Assembly: GCA_949825065.1 (NCBI GenBank) | Contig: OX463841.1 | Coordinates: 18,298,479 to 18,362,478, forward strand | Reading direction: 5' to 3' | DNA from: Odontocerum albicorne | Taxonomy: Eukaryota > Arthropoda > Insecta > Trichoptera > Odontoceridae | DNA: 64,000 nt | Shown here: positions 54,341-64,000 of the stretch, one piece after another | Layout: every line of letters begins with the position of its first letter | Numbering within the stretch: position 1 is the first letter of the stretch | Program-made: the position numbers and the translations under genes | The notes under the pieces: generated by a model | What the model saw: only the letters and a program-made list of their open reading frames with translations | Database searches by the model: none | What the model was told of the DNA's origin: nothing

Positions 54341-55679
54341 TCTATATAAATAAAAATGTAAATGTTCGTATATTAAAAATCTCTAATCTCCGAAAGTTCT
54401 TCACAGATCGCTTTTAAATGTTGACAAAAGGTTGCATTCGCATACGAAAATGTTTACACATTTTTATTTATATACAGTTGTATATAAAAAAGTTTATAAA
54501 TCAGAAAAAACAACGTTTGCGCCTCCTGCACCGACACATGCGAACTAAACTTGACAGTTATGTCACATTGCATCTTCGAAGTTTCGGAATTAATATTAAA
54601 TAACTATATAAATAAAAATGTAAATGTGCGTTAATTAAAAATCTCCGAAGTTATTCACGGATTGCTTTGAAATTTTGACAGTTCCATTTTGATTTTGAAT
54701 ATTTAATAATAAATATTTATAATTTAAATAATAAATATTACATTTTCAAATACGTTTACTGAAAAATAGCGCCATCTGCGCTATACTAAATAATTGATAC
54801 GTCATTTTCATTACCTAATGGGCGTCGTTGACATGTAAAGAATATCTGTTTCACTTAGTTTTTTTAACTTATTTTTTTATTTTTCTGTTCAATTAGCGGT
54901 GAAATCGAATTGTGTTGATTGATTTTCGTTTGAATTCAAATCATATCGTGAATTGACCTCTTGGAGTGACGCGATCATTTGCTTCAGAGAGACGGCGGGA
55001 TGTTGGTATGTACATTTTTGACAAACATCATATTTAATTGAAACGAACTGTCAAATTTTTGTAAATTTGTAACAAGATGTATCAATTTGTCATTATTGTT
55101 CGTTTTTTGTAATGTATTTACCTAAATAACTTGCTATTTATTAGAATCGAGCCTTATATTAAAGTCGATAAAATAATTAAAATAACTGAACGTCGTTACA
55201 AATATTAAACGTATTGGGGCAAATTTTTCTGCAATTTAGTGACGTCAAAAGAAGAATTGGTTGAAAAAGTATTTCCCAATATTCAAATCAATTATAAGAA
55301 TCACGATTAGCTGAGTGAACTGAGTGAATTCTTGCCGCCAAGAACAAAGACGTCTACGAACGTAACAATATTATTCAGTTCCTTTTTTAATGTTTCGCAA
55401 CTTTATATGTTTCTGTTATAACTTTCTTTCTTCGTTTTCGGTGCAATCGATCTTTCATTTGAATTCAAATCATATCGTGAATTGGCATCTTGGAGTGACG
55501 CGATCATTTGCGAGCACGGCGATGAACGCGACAGACTGAGAGTGGCTGAAAGACATCAAAAATATTGTATACCCACAAGCATTGTGAAATTAAACATAAT
55601 AGAAACGTGTGCTTTCTCTTTTCTTTCTTTACCATTTAACCAGACTGAGCCACAGCAACGCGTGGCCGGGTACAGCTAG
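54341..55679 (+). mobile_element. Non-autonomous Helitron with doubled 5' end and nested MITE M
   Basis: Starts TCTATATAAATAAAAATGTA directly after A and ends GGGTACAGCTAG directly before T, the Helitron A^T rule. A hairpin GCCAC...GTGGC lies about 10 bases before CTAG. A second 5' end (CTATATAAATAAAAATGTAA) begins at 54604, and an internal block (TTTGAATTCAAATCATATCG, TTGGAGTGACGCGATCATTT) is present at 54930 and 55458. Between these lies part of MITE M (55030-55225). Confidence 0.8.
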
Positions 55680-56263
55680 TATAAAAATAAAAACATTAAT
55701 TCACTTCCTGAGAGTGGGACAGTGCCTAGAGTTGGTCCTGCCTTTAATGCGTAGACGTGATTGTATTTAGCCCAAATAAATGGATGCTGATTGAAGTTAT
55801 GACTGTGACCCAGATAAATTAAAATGTTTGCCAGAATCTACATGGACATCATTATGAGTTCAGTTAACACAAACTCTTAGCGAACATGGGACTTGAAATT
55901 TCAATTCAATCATTTTGAAAAACTTGTATTAAACAAGTAAATCTTCACATTTAATAAATATTCATACATGTTAAGAAATTGAATGCAGATTATTATATAT
56001 TCATAAATCTCACAATATCAAATAGAAATATGAGATATCTTTTCCTGAGAGATGTCTATTATGAGAGCATATTTTCATTTGTTTCCTTTACACTTTGTGA
56101 CAAAAAACAATCAATTAAATTGTGTTTTTCAACCGTGAGTTACTTTTTCAAGAAATAAAAAATCATCAATATTAATAATTTTATTTATTTGTTCGAGTAG
56201 ATCATGGAAGAAGTTTTTGAACAGAAGGATATGTAAGATGTATGGACATAAACAAGACAGTGT
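55680..56263. other. Unassigned AT-rich sequence
   Basis: No gene seen. The region may include decayed LINE sequence leading into 56264. Confidence 0.35.
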
Positions 56264-56827
56264 TTGATATCGGACTGTTACAAACTACTCGGTTTTATAA
56301 TGAGAATATCAAGAGAATTTAACAGTACCTATATCCTTCGAAACTTATATAATTATCTAATTAGAACCAAATTAGAATATGCATCTACAGTTTGGGCTCC
56401 TCATCAGCTCAAATATAAAAACAATATAGAAAAAATCCAAAAAAAAATCCTCAGATATCTATGGTACAGAACAAAGGGTGATTACCCAAAATATGCTCAC
56501 CATGTCGAACTTCTCACTGTGTGTAACTATAGAAGCCTCGAAACAAGGCAAGAATCCATTGCGATATTCCTACTTAAGATTTTTCAAGGTTGCTTTAACT
56601 GTCCCATGATTCTAGAAGCACTAAGTTTATATGTACCTAATAAATATAGCCATGCAAGGAATCACCCTCTGTTCTACATACCAACTTACAGGATGAATAT
56701 CATGGCTAAACACTCAGTCACGCGTGGTATAGAGATATTGAACCAACTGAATGACACTGTTGATATATTCTCGGTACCGTCTAGCAGTATGAGAAGAATC
56801 CTGGCTGATATTTTTCGAATAAGTTAA
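56264..56827 (+). pseudogene. Non-LTR retrotransposon RT C-terminal domain (187-codon ORF)
   Basis: The frame begins LLGFIMRISREFNSTYILRN, continues YNYLIRTKLEYASTVWAPHQ, LKYKNNIEKIQKKILRYLWY, and ends SMRRILADIFRIS. LGFIxRxxxxF...LYxxLVRxxLEYAxxVWxPxxxxxxxxIExIQxxFLRYL is the standard post-catalytic region of jockey/I-like LINEs. It is open for 187 codons with no stop, unlike other LINE relics here, but the catalytic domain upstream is absent. It is a recent 5' truncation. Confidence 0.85.
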
Positions 56828-57246
56828 CACTAGAAGCAGACCCTCTTTGTGTAACAGGAAAAATCCGTGCATAGTGGATAAAAAAATAAAAACTGTGTGT
56901 ATTAACTACTGCTAAAGGTACATGAGGTGATGATACTCGTATATTTAATTAGATTCATTAAAAATATGATTAAGTTATTAAAAAATTTATTTGGTGTAGA
57001 CAAGTTTATAAATTTGCATACAATGAGTAATAGATAATTTTTTTTAGAATACGTGTTAATATTTATTTAGTCCATCCACGATCAGTGTAAAAGTCATAAA
57101 ATAATACACAAATATTTTATGCAATCAACTAATGAAATTGAAGGTGTTAATAATATTGATTGAAAAAGGAAAATACTTTATCATTATCTATAATACTTTT
57201 ACTATTCATTCTGTACATTTTATAAACTTAATGAACATTAATGTTT
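56828..57246. other. Unassigned AT-rich sequence
   Basis: Possibly the 3' untranslated tail of the LINE at 56264; no border found. Confidence 0.35.
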
Positions 57247-57380
57247 TATTCCACTTAGGTGTAATATTACATTATGGATATTCCACTTAGATGTAATATA
57301 ACATTATGGATATTCCACTTAGGTGTAATATTAAATTATGGATATTCCACTTAGGTGTAATATTACATTCTGGATATTCC
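57247..57380. repeat. 32-bp tandem array (about 4 units)
   Basis: TTCCACTTAGGTGTAATATT starts at 57249, 57281, 57313 and 57345; each unit contains the palindrome GTAATATTAC. Confidence 0.95.
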
Positions 57381-57635
57381 AAAAAATCAGCCTTGATAAT
57401 GAAAACTATGATAATAAGAGCCAATTTTTTTACCAATACATTTTTGAATTCACTACAGGAAAAATGTGATAATAATAGAAAAATTATAATAACTTATGAG
57501 TTGATACCGTTCTTAAATTTACCAGAGGGAGAGAAACCATGAAAAACTATATGTATGTTGATGTGATATGGAAAGTTGTGTATATCTAAGGGGTACAAAA
57601 AAAATAGAAAGGGTGATTGATAAATGCCTCTTTAA

Positions 57636-58065
57636 CCCTTCCTGTCCTGTGATGTGTAACTAGTACACATTGCTTCTAAAAACTTTAATATCTCTATAAA
57701 TATTTATTATATATTGAATATTTATTATATAAATAGTAATATTTATTATATAAATATAATAAATACTAGGTTCAGATTTTAGGTATTCCTCCGTAATACA
57801 TTTACGCATTGAATGAAAAAATAATATTAATAATAATTAGCACTTATTGGCCACATCAGAGATATTTTAAAAAATCAGGAATAAATTCACCAATACAATA
57901 AAATGTGTGCCAGTGTGTGATGTAGGTATATTCATTATAAAAATCCATATGGGTGAGGAAGCGAAACTATTCACGTCTCCCTCTCACTCTACTTCGGTAT
58001 ATGGGAATGCAAAAAATAGAATCTCAGTTCAGTCGCTTCTCTCGCTTAGTGTAGTAGAAATGGCA
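57636..58065 (+). mobile_element. TTAA-type MITE family P, copy 5 (right end missing)
   Basis: TTAA at 57632-57635, TIR CCCTTCCTGTCCTGTG, internal match to other copies up to TCAGTCGCTTCTCTCGCTTA near 58045. A short internal triplication of ATTTATTATATAAATA is at 57700-57760. Confidence 0.75.
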
Positions 58066-58800
58066 AGGACCAGCTTTTAGAGGACTCAAAATGTGTAATT
58101 ACTATTATGACTAATAAGTAATATCTTTCATAAAAGAAAATGTTTAAAGCATTAGATACACCAATATACATGTATATTTGGTGTTTTTTTAATTATTTTG
58201 GAAAGGAGTGAGATATGTCTCAAGAAAATTTATCTTTCCATTCATCATTTCTTAGCCCATATTCCAATACGTATATTCCAACTAGAATTGTGTTATTTCC
58301 TCCACATATAACATCAACAGTGCAATCAAAGACTAGGCAATTATACCAGCATTTAAATCTTACATCTACTAACTCAAACTACTTGTTTCTCATTTCATTT
58401 AGAGAATCAATCATGGTTGACAATAGTAAATTGCACTTTATAATGTAATAAAGTGGCACAAAGCAATGTGATTCTCACAAGACTGACTGACTGACTACTC
58501 GAGTTCTTTTTTTATTTCTCAATTTATATACTTGCGCATTTTTACTGCACAGTAGATCTTCTCGTCAGTGATTTGAGGAAATATCTTTTCCACTGTTGTC
58601 ATATGTGTGATTATGTTATTTATCTATGTTTACTTATATTAAGTATTTTGTGTATGTGTTCATCAAATTTTTAAGCTCAATGAGTCTCTGTTTTTTCTTG
58701 ATCAAATATTAACTATAGTTGTGCATGGTGAATATCTCCAAAGGTGTTCGATCGATCATGTCAGCGGCCCTGGTGGCGCCATCTTCATTCTCACAAGAAC
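58066..58800. other. Unassigned; P-adjoining repeat at 58567-58620
   Basis: GTCAGTGATTTGAGGAAATA, TTTTCCACTGTTGTCATATG matches 6253-6305. A 77-codon plus frame (58215-58448) has no recognised relatives. Confidence 0.4.
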
Positions 58801-58945
58801 CTATGCTCCAGCTATTTATAATAGAAGCTATGTTCTAGCTATTTATACAAGAAGATATGCTTGAGCTATTTATACAAGAATCTATGCTCCAGCTATATAT
58901 TTGTATATACAAGAAGCTATGCTCTAGCTATTTATACAATAAGAT
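58801..58945. repeat. 27-bp tandem array (5 units)
   Basis: CTATGCTCCAGCTATTTATA-like units at 58801, 58828, 58855, 58882 and about 58917. Confidence 0.9.
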
Positions 58946-59384
58946 TCTTGCGCAATTTGTTGACAGAGTAGGAGGAACATATTAGAGATTTTTTGTACTC
59001 TACGAACTATTTTATTTAATCCCTTTTATTCCAGAAAAAATATTTTAGCTATGTAGGTTTCTCACATAAATTACTTCATTACCAGCTTGCAGTGTGTAAC
59101 ACTAACACCTTAGTGTGAAAATAAGTACACAGTAACACCTTAGTGAAAATAAGTAAATAAAATCTTTTTTATTATTTTATTTTACTATTTGGACCTAGAA
59201 GCAGAAAACTGGATAAAGTAATAATATAACGTACCTATAAAGAAATCAAAATAAGCATTGTTAAATGTAAACAAACATATTTTAATTATTCAAAATATTT
59301 CCCATTTATATTCGACCAAGTGAAAAACAACTGAATAGTGAAAAATAAGACGACCTTTCAAGTGATATTGAAAAATGTACTCAC
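58946..59384. other. 3' side of the minus-strand gene; content uncertain
   Basis: Contains an acceptor-like site for the minus strand at about 59333 and AATAAA-like motifs on the minus strand near 59165-59185, which could be the 3' end of a short gene. Two 22-bp repeats (AACACCTTAGTG) occur at 59100-59145. Confidence 0.35.
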
Positions 59385-59654
59385 CCTCCATTGACAACAG
59401 CGGAATTCTGTGACAGAGCTTCCGTAAATATAAACTCCTTCCCATGGAAAGGGTCCAGGGATTCCTTATCGTCCACTGTGTCAGGTCTAAGCTCCACTGG
59501 GTCTTTGTGTTCCTCTTGTGTTTCAGGAGGGATGTCTTCAATAATTGTTTGCGTCTCGACCGATACATTTTTATCGAATGTAGTATTTACAATTTTCTCT
59601 AAAATCTCATTGGACGCACTCACTTGACTCGAAATGAATGTGAACAAAAAACAG
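59385..59654 (-). CDS. Signal-peptide protein of unknown function, exon 2
   Basis: The exon starts after a strong acceptor (CTTTTACATTTCAG, ending 59655) and stops at a consensus donor GG|GTGAGT (intron from 59384). It codes for about 90 residues. The end of the signal segment is followed by an acidic, Pro/Glu/Thr/Asp-rich region with N-glycosylation sequons (VNTTF and KNVSV) and no further membrane span. Downstream on the same strand an acceptor-like TTTTTCACTATTCAG (ending near 59333) would make an intron of about 50 bp and a short C-terminus (CFSLGRI, stop); a longer downstream gene is equally possible. An ATG at 59695 would keep the frame open through the acceptor, but splicing from the upstream exon gives a better signal peptide. 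Likely a secreted or type I membrane protein; family unknown. Confidence 0.65.
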
Positions 59655-59739
59655 CTGAAATGTAAAAGAAAATAATAATGTAAATCTCCAGACAATAGGT
59701 TATGTACGTTAAATATGATTTGTAGAAATGAAACGGTAC

Positions 59740-59810
59740 CTTGACAGAATATGTATAAACAACAAACACCGAAAGGTGCTCTTCACTCGGGGTTTCATAT
59801 TGGCAAGCAT
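59740..59810 (-). CDS. Signal-peptide protein of unknown function, exon 1
   Basis: Read on the minus strand from 59810, ATG opens 23 codons plus two bases, MLANMKPRVKSTFRCLLFI..., followed by a GTACCG donor at 59739. A second in-frame ATG (Met5) lies at 59798. Joined to the next exon the codon AG|C gives Ser, and the junction builds a continuous hydrophobic segment (CLLFIHILSSCFLFTFIS) after a basic stretch, a convincing signal peptide or signal anchor ending near QVSAS. The donor is weak at positions +4 to +6, so this exon is inferred mainly from the matching phase and the signal peptide it completes. It is head to head with OSTC. I do not recognise the protein. Confidence 0.6.
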
Positions 59811-60868
59811 CTACTAAACATATCTTGAAGCATTATTCCTTATTCAGTTTATAATAAAAACATACAGAATACATAAGAATCAAACATTATGCGAAAAATC
59901 GTAAACTGACGTGTATCACAGATGATAAACAAACTTGCAACCTTGAAAATATTTTTTCCCGATTGGTAGTAATCAACAATGTGCATGCAATTATTATTCA
60001 GTCCAAGTTATATTATTTAAATTTTTTTTATCAATCACATGTTTAAATGTAATACAAATTGATAAGAAATAAATGTTGTTTTGATTGGTTTGTACCGGTG
60101 GTATACTAAAAGAATAAATAACGATACGCTGACTAAAAGCTTTAGTTAAAAAAAAGTGAGAAATGTGATGGAGAAAAAATTAAGGAAAATATGGTGAAAA
60201 TAAATGAATAGAGAATAATATGTAAGATGACAAATTTATATTTGTTAATCATGTAAAAAGTTTGTTTTACAATAGAAAAGAATGTGACAAAGCTAAATTT
60301 CTATTTCTTTACGTTTCAGTATATTTTTTAAGATTTAGTTCTTTTATCAATTATATTAATTAAATAGTCAATTTCAAGAGTTTTCTAATAATTTTATTTA
60401 AAGTGCTTTACCATTTTTACTATATTTTTATACTATATTTCTAAGTTATTGAAGATGTTAAGTGATAAAATAAATAAGGCTTGTTATATTTTATATATTT
60501 CGTTCCACGAGTTCCATTACTGTAATATTTTTCAATAAGCAATAATATTTAGTAAAAATGTATCATTACATTTTAAGGTTTTTTGCATTAAAATAGCATA
60601 TCTGATGATAAAATAATAACAATGGTGATTCGTTCAGTTTACAAACATTTCATTCAACAAATAATTTATTATTTTTTTATAAATTACACTAAAATTAGCA
60701 AGGAAATGAAATTAGTATTTTTAAATTAATAATAAAACATGGGGAACTCTTTCAATCTGGCAGCATTCATATTGTTGTCTATGGTCATCTGATGACGTTT
60801 GACACGTTGAAAGATCTATTTGACGTTTAAAATTGGTAGCTTGTAGTTCTGCAAATTAATAATTAAAA
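59811..60868. promoter_or_regulatory. Intergenic region between divergent genes (candidate bidirectional promoter)
   Basis: This stretch of about 1.06 kb separates the two start codons of the divergent gene pair. It is AT-rich single-copy-looking sequence with no transposon ends that I can see, unlike almost everything to its left. No TATA or initiator motif could be assigned with confidence. Confidence 0.4.
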
Positions 60869-61007
60869 ATGGAAGCTGTTTACGCTCTCCCGTACAATAT
60901 ATTAGAAATCCCAAATATCAAGATAAAGAAGCCATCATGGCTGCAGCAACCTTCAGCGATGGTTATGTTCTCATTTGTTTTGGTTTCTTACTTCTTGGTT
61001 ACCGGAG
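60869..61007 (+). CDS. OSTC: OSTC (oligosaccharyltransferase complex subunit), exon 1
   Basis: OSTC/DC2 is a small multi-pass ER membrane subunit of the STT3A-type oligosaccharyltransferase, which links the complex to the translocon for co-translational N-glycosylation. Exon 1 encodes 46 codons plus one base, beginning MEAVYALPYNILEIPN and running through the family block KKPSWLQQPSAM into the first membrane segment, ending SYFLVTG. The ATG sits in a favourable context (AAAAATGG). The exon ends G|GTTAGT, and the split Gly codon is completed by the exon at 63965, giving the diagnostic join SYFLVTGGIIFDVIVEPPS. The family is about 149 residues long, so roughly 60 residues are visible here and the rest lies beyond the window. 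The divergent minus-strand gene starts about 1.06 kb upstream. Identification rests on recalled family sequence; I consider it near certain. Confidence 0.95.
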
Positions 61008-61184
61008 GTTAGTTGATTTTACCGGCAAAATTGCCAATTTTTTTTTGTCAATTTGACGGTGTTTATTTATATCAATAAACAAGTAGAGACTATTAAAACA
61101 ACATTTACTTTAACCTTAACGCCTTGGATGATTTAAAAAGAAAAATTGGCGATCTATTTAAAAAAATAGGCAAATAATATATGG

Positions 61185-61575
61185 AAAATGAGTGATAGGA
61201 GCCGAATAAATGCTGTAGAAATGCGTGCATTGAGAAGAATTCATGGGGTGACAATGTATGATAGAATAAAGAGTGATATGGGATGAATGTGAACTTAAGG
61301 CTGATGTGTTGAATATGTTGAAGAGTACTCTGAGATGGTTTGGGCAGTTGGAAGGATATAAATAAATATATAGTACAAATGTGAGTGGAAGGTGTGTGAG
61401 AGAAAGACCGAGAAATGTATAGATCAAGTGAATGATATTTTGAAAGAAGGGATCATAGAAAGTGAGAAATTGTAGGTGTATGGATGCAGAGGAGGCTAAG
61501 GATGTGTCGAGATAGGAAAGTCTGGCGCTCTGCCTATCCCGATAACTAAATGCCGTGATGGTTTGTATATATTTC
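61185..61575 (+). pseudogene. LINE family R tail in OSTC intron
   Basis: RSRINAVEMRALRRIHGVTM, DECELKADVLNMLKSTLRWF, then frame changes and TGCCTATCCCGATAACTAAA. Confidence 0.75.
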
Positions 61576-61684
61576 AAAAATAAAAATGTAATATTTTTTT
61601 CACTTATTCATTTAAATTTAAATGGAAGAAATAACCTTTTACCTCTTTGAGAAATTAATGTTAAGCCAATTTTATATTATACTA

Positions 61685-62351
61685 GAGAAAATGTGCGATG
61701 GTTCCTGTGACATTTCAAATGTCATATCTCAAAGGGATGGGGTAAAATCGTTTTTATTTTACAAATTGAATCATTTTTTTATAAATCGAAAAATTGTTTT
61801 TCTCTAAACTGACGTTTTAATTCCTAATGTTCATTATACTGGCTCTTTAATGTATTGTATGATTTGTATCTATCTTTAAATAGGCCAAGATCCACTATGA
61901 ATTAATACTAATTACGAACATTTAATTTTATGTATAAAAAAATCGAAAATCCAATTATCGTATACCCCATCCCTAGCCAATGCAGACTAACGTAGTGACT
62001 TTTGACAAACGTCACCAAATATTATTTGATTTTAACAAACTGCCAAATTTTTGATTATTTGTAACAAGATGTATTAATTTGTTATTATTGTTAGTTTTAT
62101 GTTGCCCGCGGGCCGTAGTTTGGAGACCCCTGGTCTAAATCAAAGACTATAGTTCGACAATTCTAGGATGAGTCCTGTGACAGCTCACAAATTTGCCCCA
62201 ATACAACCTTATGTAATGTATTTACCTAAATAACTTGCTATTTATTAGAATCGAGCCTTAGTTGATAAAATAATTTAAATTACTAAACATCGTTACAAAG
62301 TTGTATTGGGGCAAATTTGTGAACTGTCGCGGGACCATGCTACATTTTCTC
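61685..62351. mobile_element. MITE family M, copy 2, rearranged
   Basis: TIRs GAGAAAATGTGCGATGG and, inward from the right, GAGAAAATGTAGCATGG, flanked by TA. Compared with the 42 kb copy it contains about 110 extra bases (62100-62210): a hAT right end (GTAGTTTGGAGACCCCTG) and an inverted piece of M's own end (CTGTGACAGCTCACAAATTT). Confidence 0.75.
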
Positions 62352-62589
62352 TAATATATATATTATGATTTTTGGCAGCTGAGTTTTGTGATTGTATTTT
62401 TTTAAGGTAAGTCATTGTCAGGAATGATGCAAAATTTTTTCTCAACATCAATAAATTACTTACAAAACTTTACAGTTGTCTGCCTGACTATATAGTGATA
62501 CATTATTTACAAGACTACAGTTGAAGAGTTCATCTTCGGAAACAGTATAAGCCGATAACCAGCACAATCAAGGTTAGACACTGGGGGTG

Positions 62590-63660
62590 GTTGAGGATGC
62601 TGCTTGGTAGCTGGCCAAATACCACAAAATTTACGATTGTTAGTAAAAAAAGTACAGACGAGGTTACCTTTTATATAAATAATGAAATCGTTCCACGATT
62701 TCAACAATATAAATATCTGGGATGCTGGCTGAATGATCAATGGGAACTAGTCTCAAAAGATCAAAGTTATAGTGAAGATCAGCGGCGGCTGGTCTAGAGG
62801 TGTGTTGGTGCGCTGAACCGGAGAAATAATTTGCAATAATTAAATTATATATTCGCAAACATGACAAATATTTGTATAGATTAAATATGTATAAGAATAC
62901 TGACAAATAGTATGAGGATTTTTATTTAAGTGAAAAAAATTTCAAATAAAATTTTAAAAAATGTTCCTTTCAAACTGACCGGCCAAGTTTGCCAATACTA
63001 CCGGAGCGATCACCAATACGCACCAGACGGAAACGTAAATTCATATACGCCAGACAGAGATGAACAGTAAACCGTAAGACAGCGATATTTCATATTCGCT
63101 GAGCGTCTCGAGGTGCGTTGGTGCTCAGCGGACCTCGAGACCAGCCGCTGCTGGTGTAGATAGCACGAAGTTGCTTTAAAATACTGGATTTCCTCATGTA
63201 ACACGGATTTCAATACCGACTGATGTATGCGAATTTTGCGTTGCTACATATTTTTCATACTTCTCTATGGTGTTGAAGCATGGACACTTCTTGGGTCACC
63301 ACAAAGGAACTATAAGCTTTTGAAATTTATTGCCATAATAGAATGCTGCGAGTCTCATGGGTTGACAAAGTTTGTAATTATATCTTGAAAAGTATGAATA
63401 ATGATCGATAAATATAATCCGCTATCAAAAGGAGAAAGTCTGAGTACTTTGGATATATAATAAGAGGAGAAAATATGAAATCCTTCAGCTAATATTGCAG
63501 GGGAAAATTCAAGACAGAAGTGCTAGAAGAAGGTGCAACTCACGGTTGACGAACTTACATGAGTGGTTTCATTGAGGTACCATATCTATTCAGAGCTGCT
63601 TCCTCAAAAGTCAAGATAGCCATGATGATCGCAAACATCAGAAGAAGAGAGAATTTTTAA
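62590..63660 (+). pseudogene. RTE-like LINE D tail, split by a hAT MITE
   Basis: Before the MITE: TKFTIVSKKSTDEVTFYINN, EIVPRFQQYKYLGCWLNDQW. After it, in several frames: NRMLRVSWVDKVCN, AIKRRKSEYFGYIIRGE, and the end LFRAASSKVKIAMMIANIRR. The last block matches the RTE terminus ELFRAAVxKVxIAxMIANxR. Inactive. Confidence 0.8.
62780..63153. mobile_element. hAT-type MITE family H, copy 2
   Basis: TIRs CAGCGGCGGCTGGTCTAGAG and, inward, CAGCAGCGGCTGGTCTCGAG. The 8-bp flanks GTGAAGAT and GTGTAGAT agree at 7 of 8 positions. Internal sequence is shared with 20629-21030. Confidence 0.85.
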
Positions 63661-63964
63661 AGATGATTGACGTATTTTATAAAAAAAATAAGTCAATGTA
63701 TTGTAAAAAAATACAAACAAAAAGGTATCACTTGTCAAAGGTGTCGTGTAAGGATATATTGTTAATAGTTTCAACCTGTTTCATTATTAAAATGGATGGA
63801 CACCCACAAAGTTACCAAATCTATTCACCTACAAAGTAAAAAATATTTGAGAGAAACCAGATATTATGTTATCGAAAATTGTTAACATTGGGTCTCAGGA
63901 AGTTATAATAAATACACCATGTTGTTGCTTATTTCTTTCAATATAATGTAAAATTCTTTTTCAG
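63661..63964. other. 3' part of OSTC intron 1
   Basis: AT-rich, no repeats recognised, ends in the exon 2 acceptor. Confidence 0.5.
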
Positions 63965-64000
63965 GTATAATATTCGATGTTATTGTCGAACCTCCAAGTG
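63965..64000 (+). CDS. OSTC: OSTC exon 2 (5' part, cut by window end)
   Basis: The intron from exon 1 ends in a pyrimidine-rich tract and TTTTTCAG at 63964. The exon then reads GT ATA ATA TTC GAT..., which completes the split Gly codon and gives IIFDVIVEPPS, the luminal stretch that follows the first membrane span in OSTC. The exon continues past the window. The intron is 2957 bp and is filled with transposon relics. Confidence 0.95.

Larger units (their letters stand above)
61008..63964 (+). other. OSTC intron 1, filled with nested repeats
   Basis: The intron has GT (61008) and AG (63964) borders. Inside it, left to right, are a LINE R tail (61185-61575), a MITE M copy (61685-62351) with hAT debris in it, a short AT-rich spacer, and a decayed RTE-type LINE D tail (62590-63660) split by a hAT MITE (62780-63153). 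No conserved exon-like sequence was seen between these. Confidence 0.85.

Noticed and set aside
58215..58448. 77-codon ORF as a gene
   Set aside because: No recognisable domain, no splice context, composition like the surrounding AT-rich DNA.
59381..59695. Unspliced start at 59695 for the unknown gene
   Set aside because: The first 14 codons lie across a strong acceptor (CTTTTACATTTCAG); the spliced upstream exon gives a better signal peptide. Kept as an alternative only.

Overview
The window looks like an insect (arthropod) nuclear genome segment: AT-rich, very low gene density, and packed with decayed LINE, SINE, Penelope-like, LTR, Helitron and DNA-transposon relics. The order is uncertain; nothing here fixes it. 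One 200-base assembly gap (N) lies at 17529-17728. I find two host gene ends, both near the right edge and arranged head to head: the 5' part of OSTC (oligosaccharyltransferase complex subunit; exon 1 at 60869-61007 and the start of exon 2 at 63965-64000, plus strand), and a minus-strand spliced gene (59810 down to at least 59385) encoding a signal-peptide protein that I do not recognise. About 1 kb separates their starts, so they may share a bidirectional promoter.

Everything else is repeats. (1) 5'-truncated non-LTR retrotransposon tails. Family R (protein signature RPRKVW.DQ) has about thirteen copies. Families A/B/C (signature ETRADT...NTLRDRIRN) end in a short palindrome followed by a GAA-rich run. 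Family J is a jockey/CR1-like tail, and several single copies also occur. (2) tRNA-derived SINEs; the tail of SINE1 matches the 3' end of LINE J. (3) Palindromic Penelope-type repeats carrying hammerhead-ribozyme-like motifs at 11.2, 12.05, 25.0, 25.3, 39.0, 39.1, 47.2 and 49.0 kb. (4) DNA transposons with visible terminal inverted repeats (TIRs) and target duplications: pogo/Tigger (2.0 kb), several distinct TTAA (piggyBac-type) families, PIF/Harbinger with a MADF-domain exon (7.8 kb), hAT elements (10.0, 20.6, 62.8 kb), four mariner-like relics (16.8, 23.6, 29.3, 35.8 kb), Helitrons (7.4, 16.7, 28.4, 54.3 kb) and foldback MITEs. (5) One solo LTR (40.5 kb). (6) Tandem arrays with 12, 21, 23, 24, 27, 32, 41, 47, 52, 76 and 174-bp periods.

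Nesting is frequent and gives a relative history: LINE B inside a mariner (12-bp target duplication), a solo LTR inside LINE R, a hAT MITE inside an RTE-type LINE inside the OSTC intron, a TTAA MITE inside a dispersed repeat, and a mariner inside a Helitron end.

The most unusual signal is the hammerhead-like RNA fold repeated across the Penelope-type elements. Helix II, and in one pair helix I, changes sequence between copies while keeping its pairing. I see no intact autonomous transposase or reverse transcriptase in the window. All identifications come from reading the sequence and recalled family features; no database search was run.
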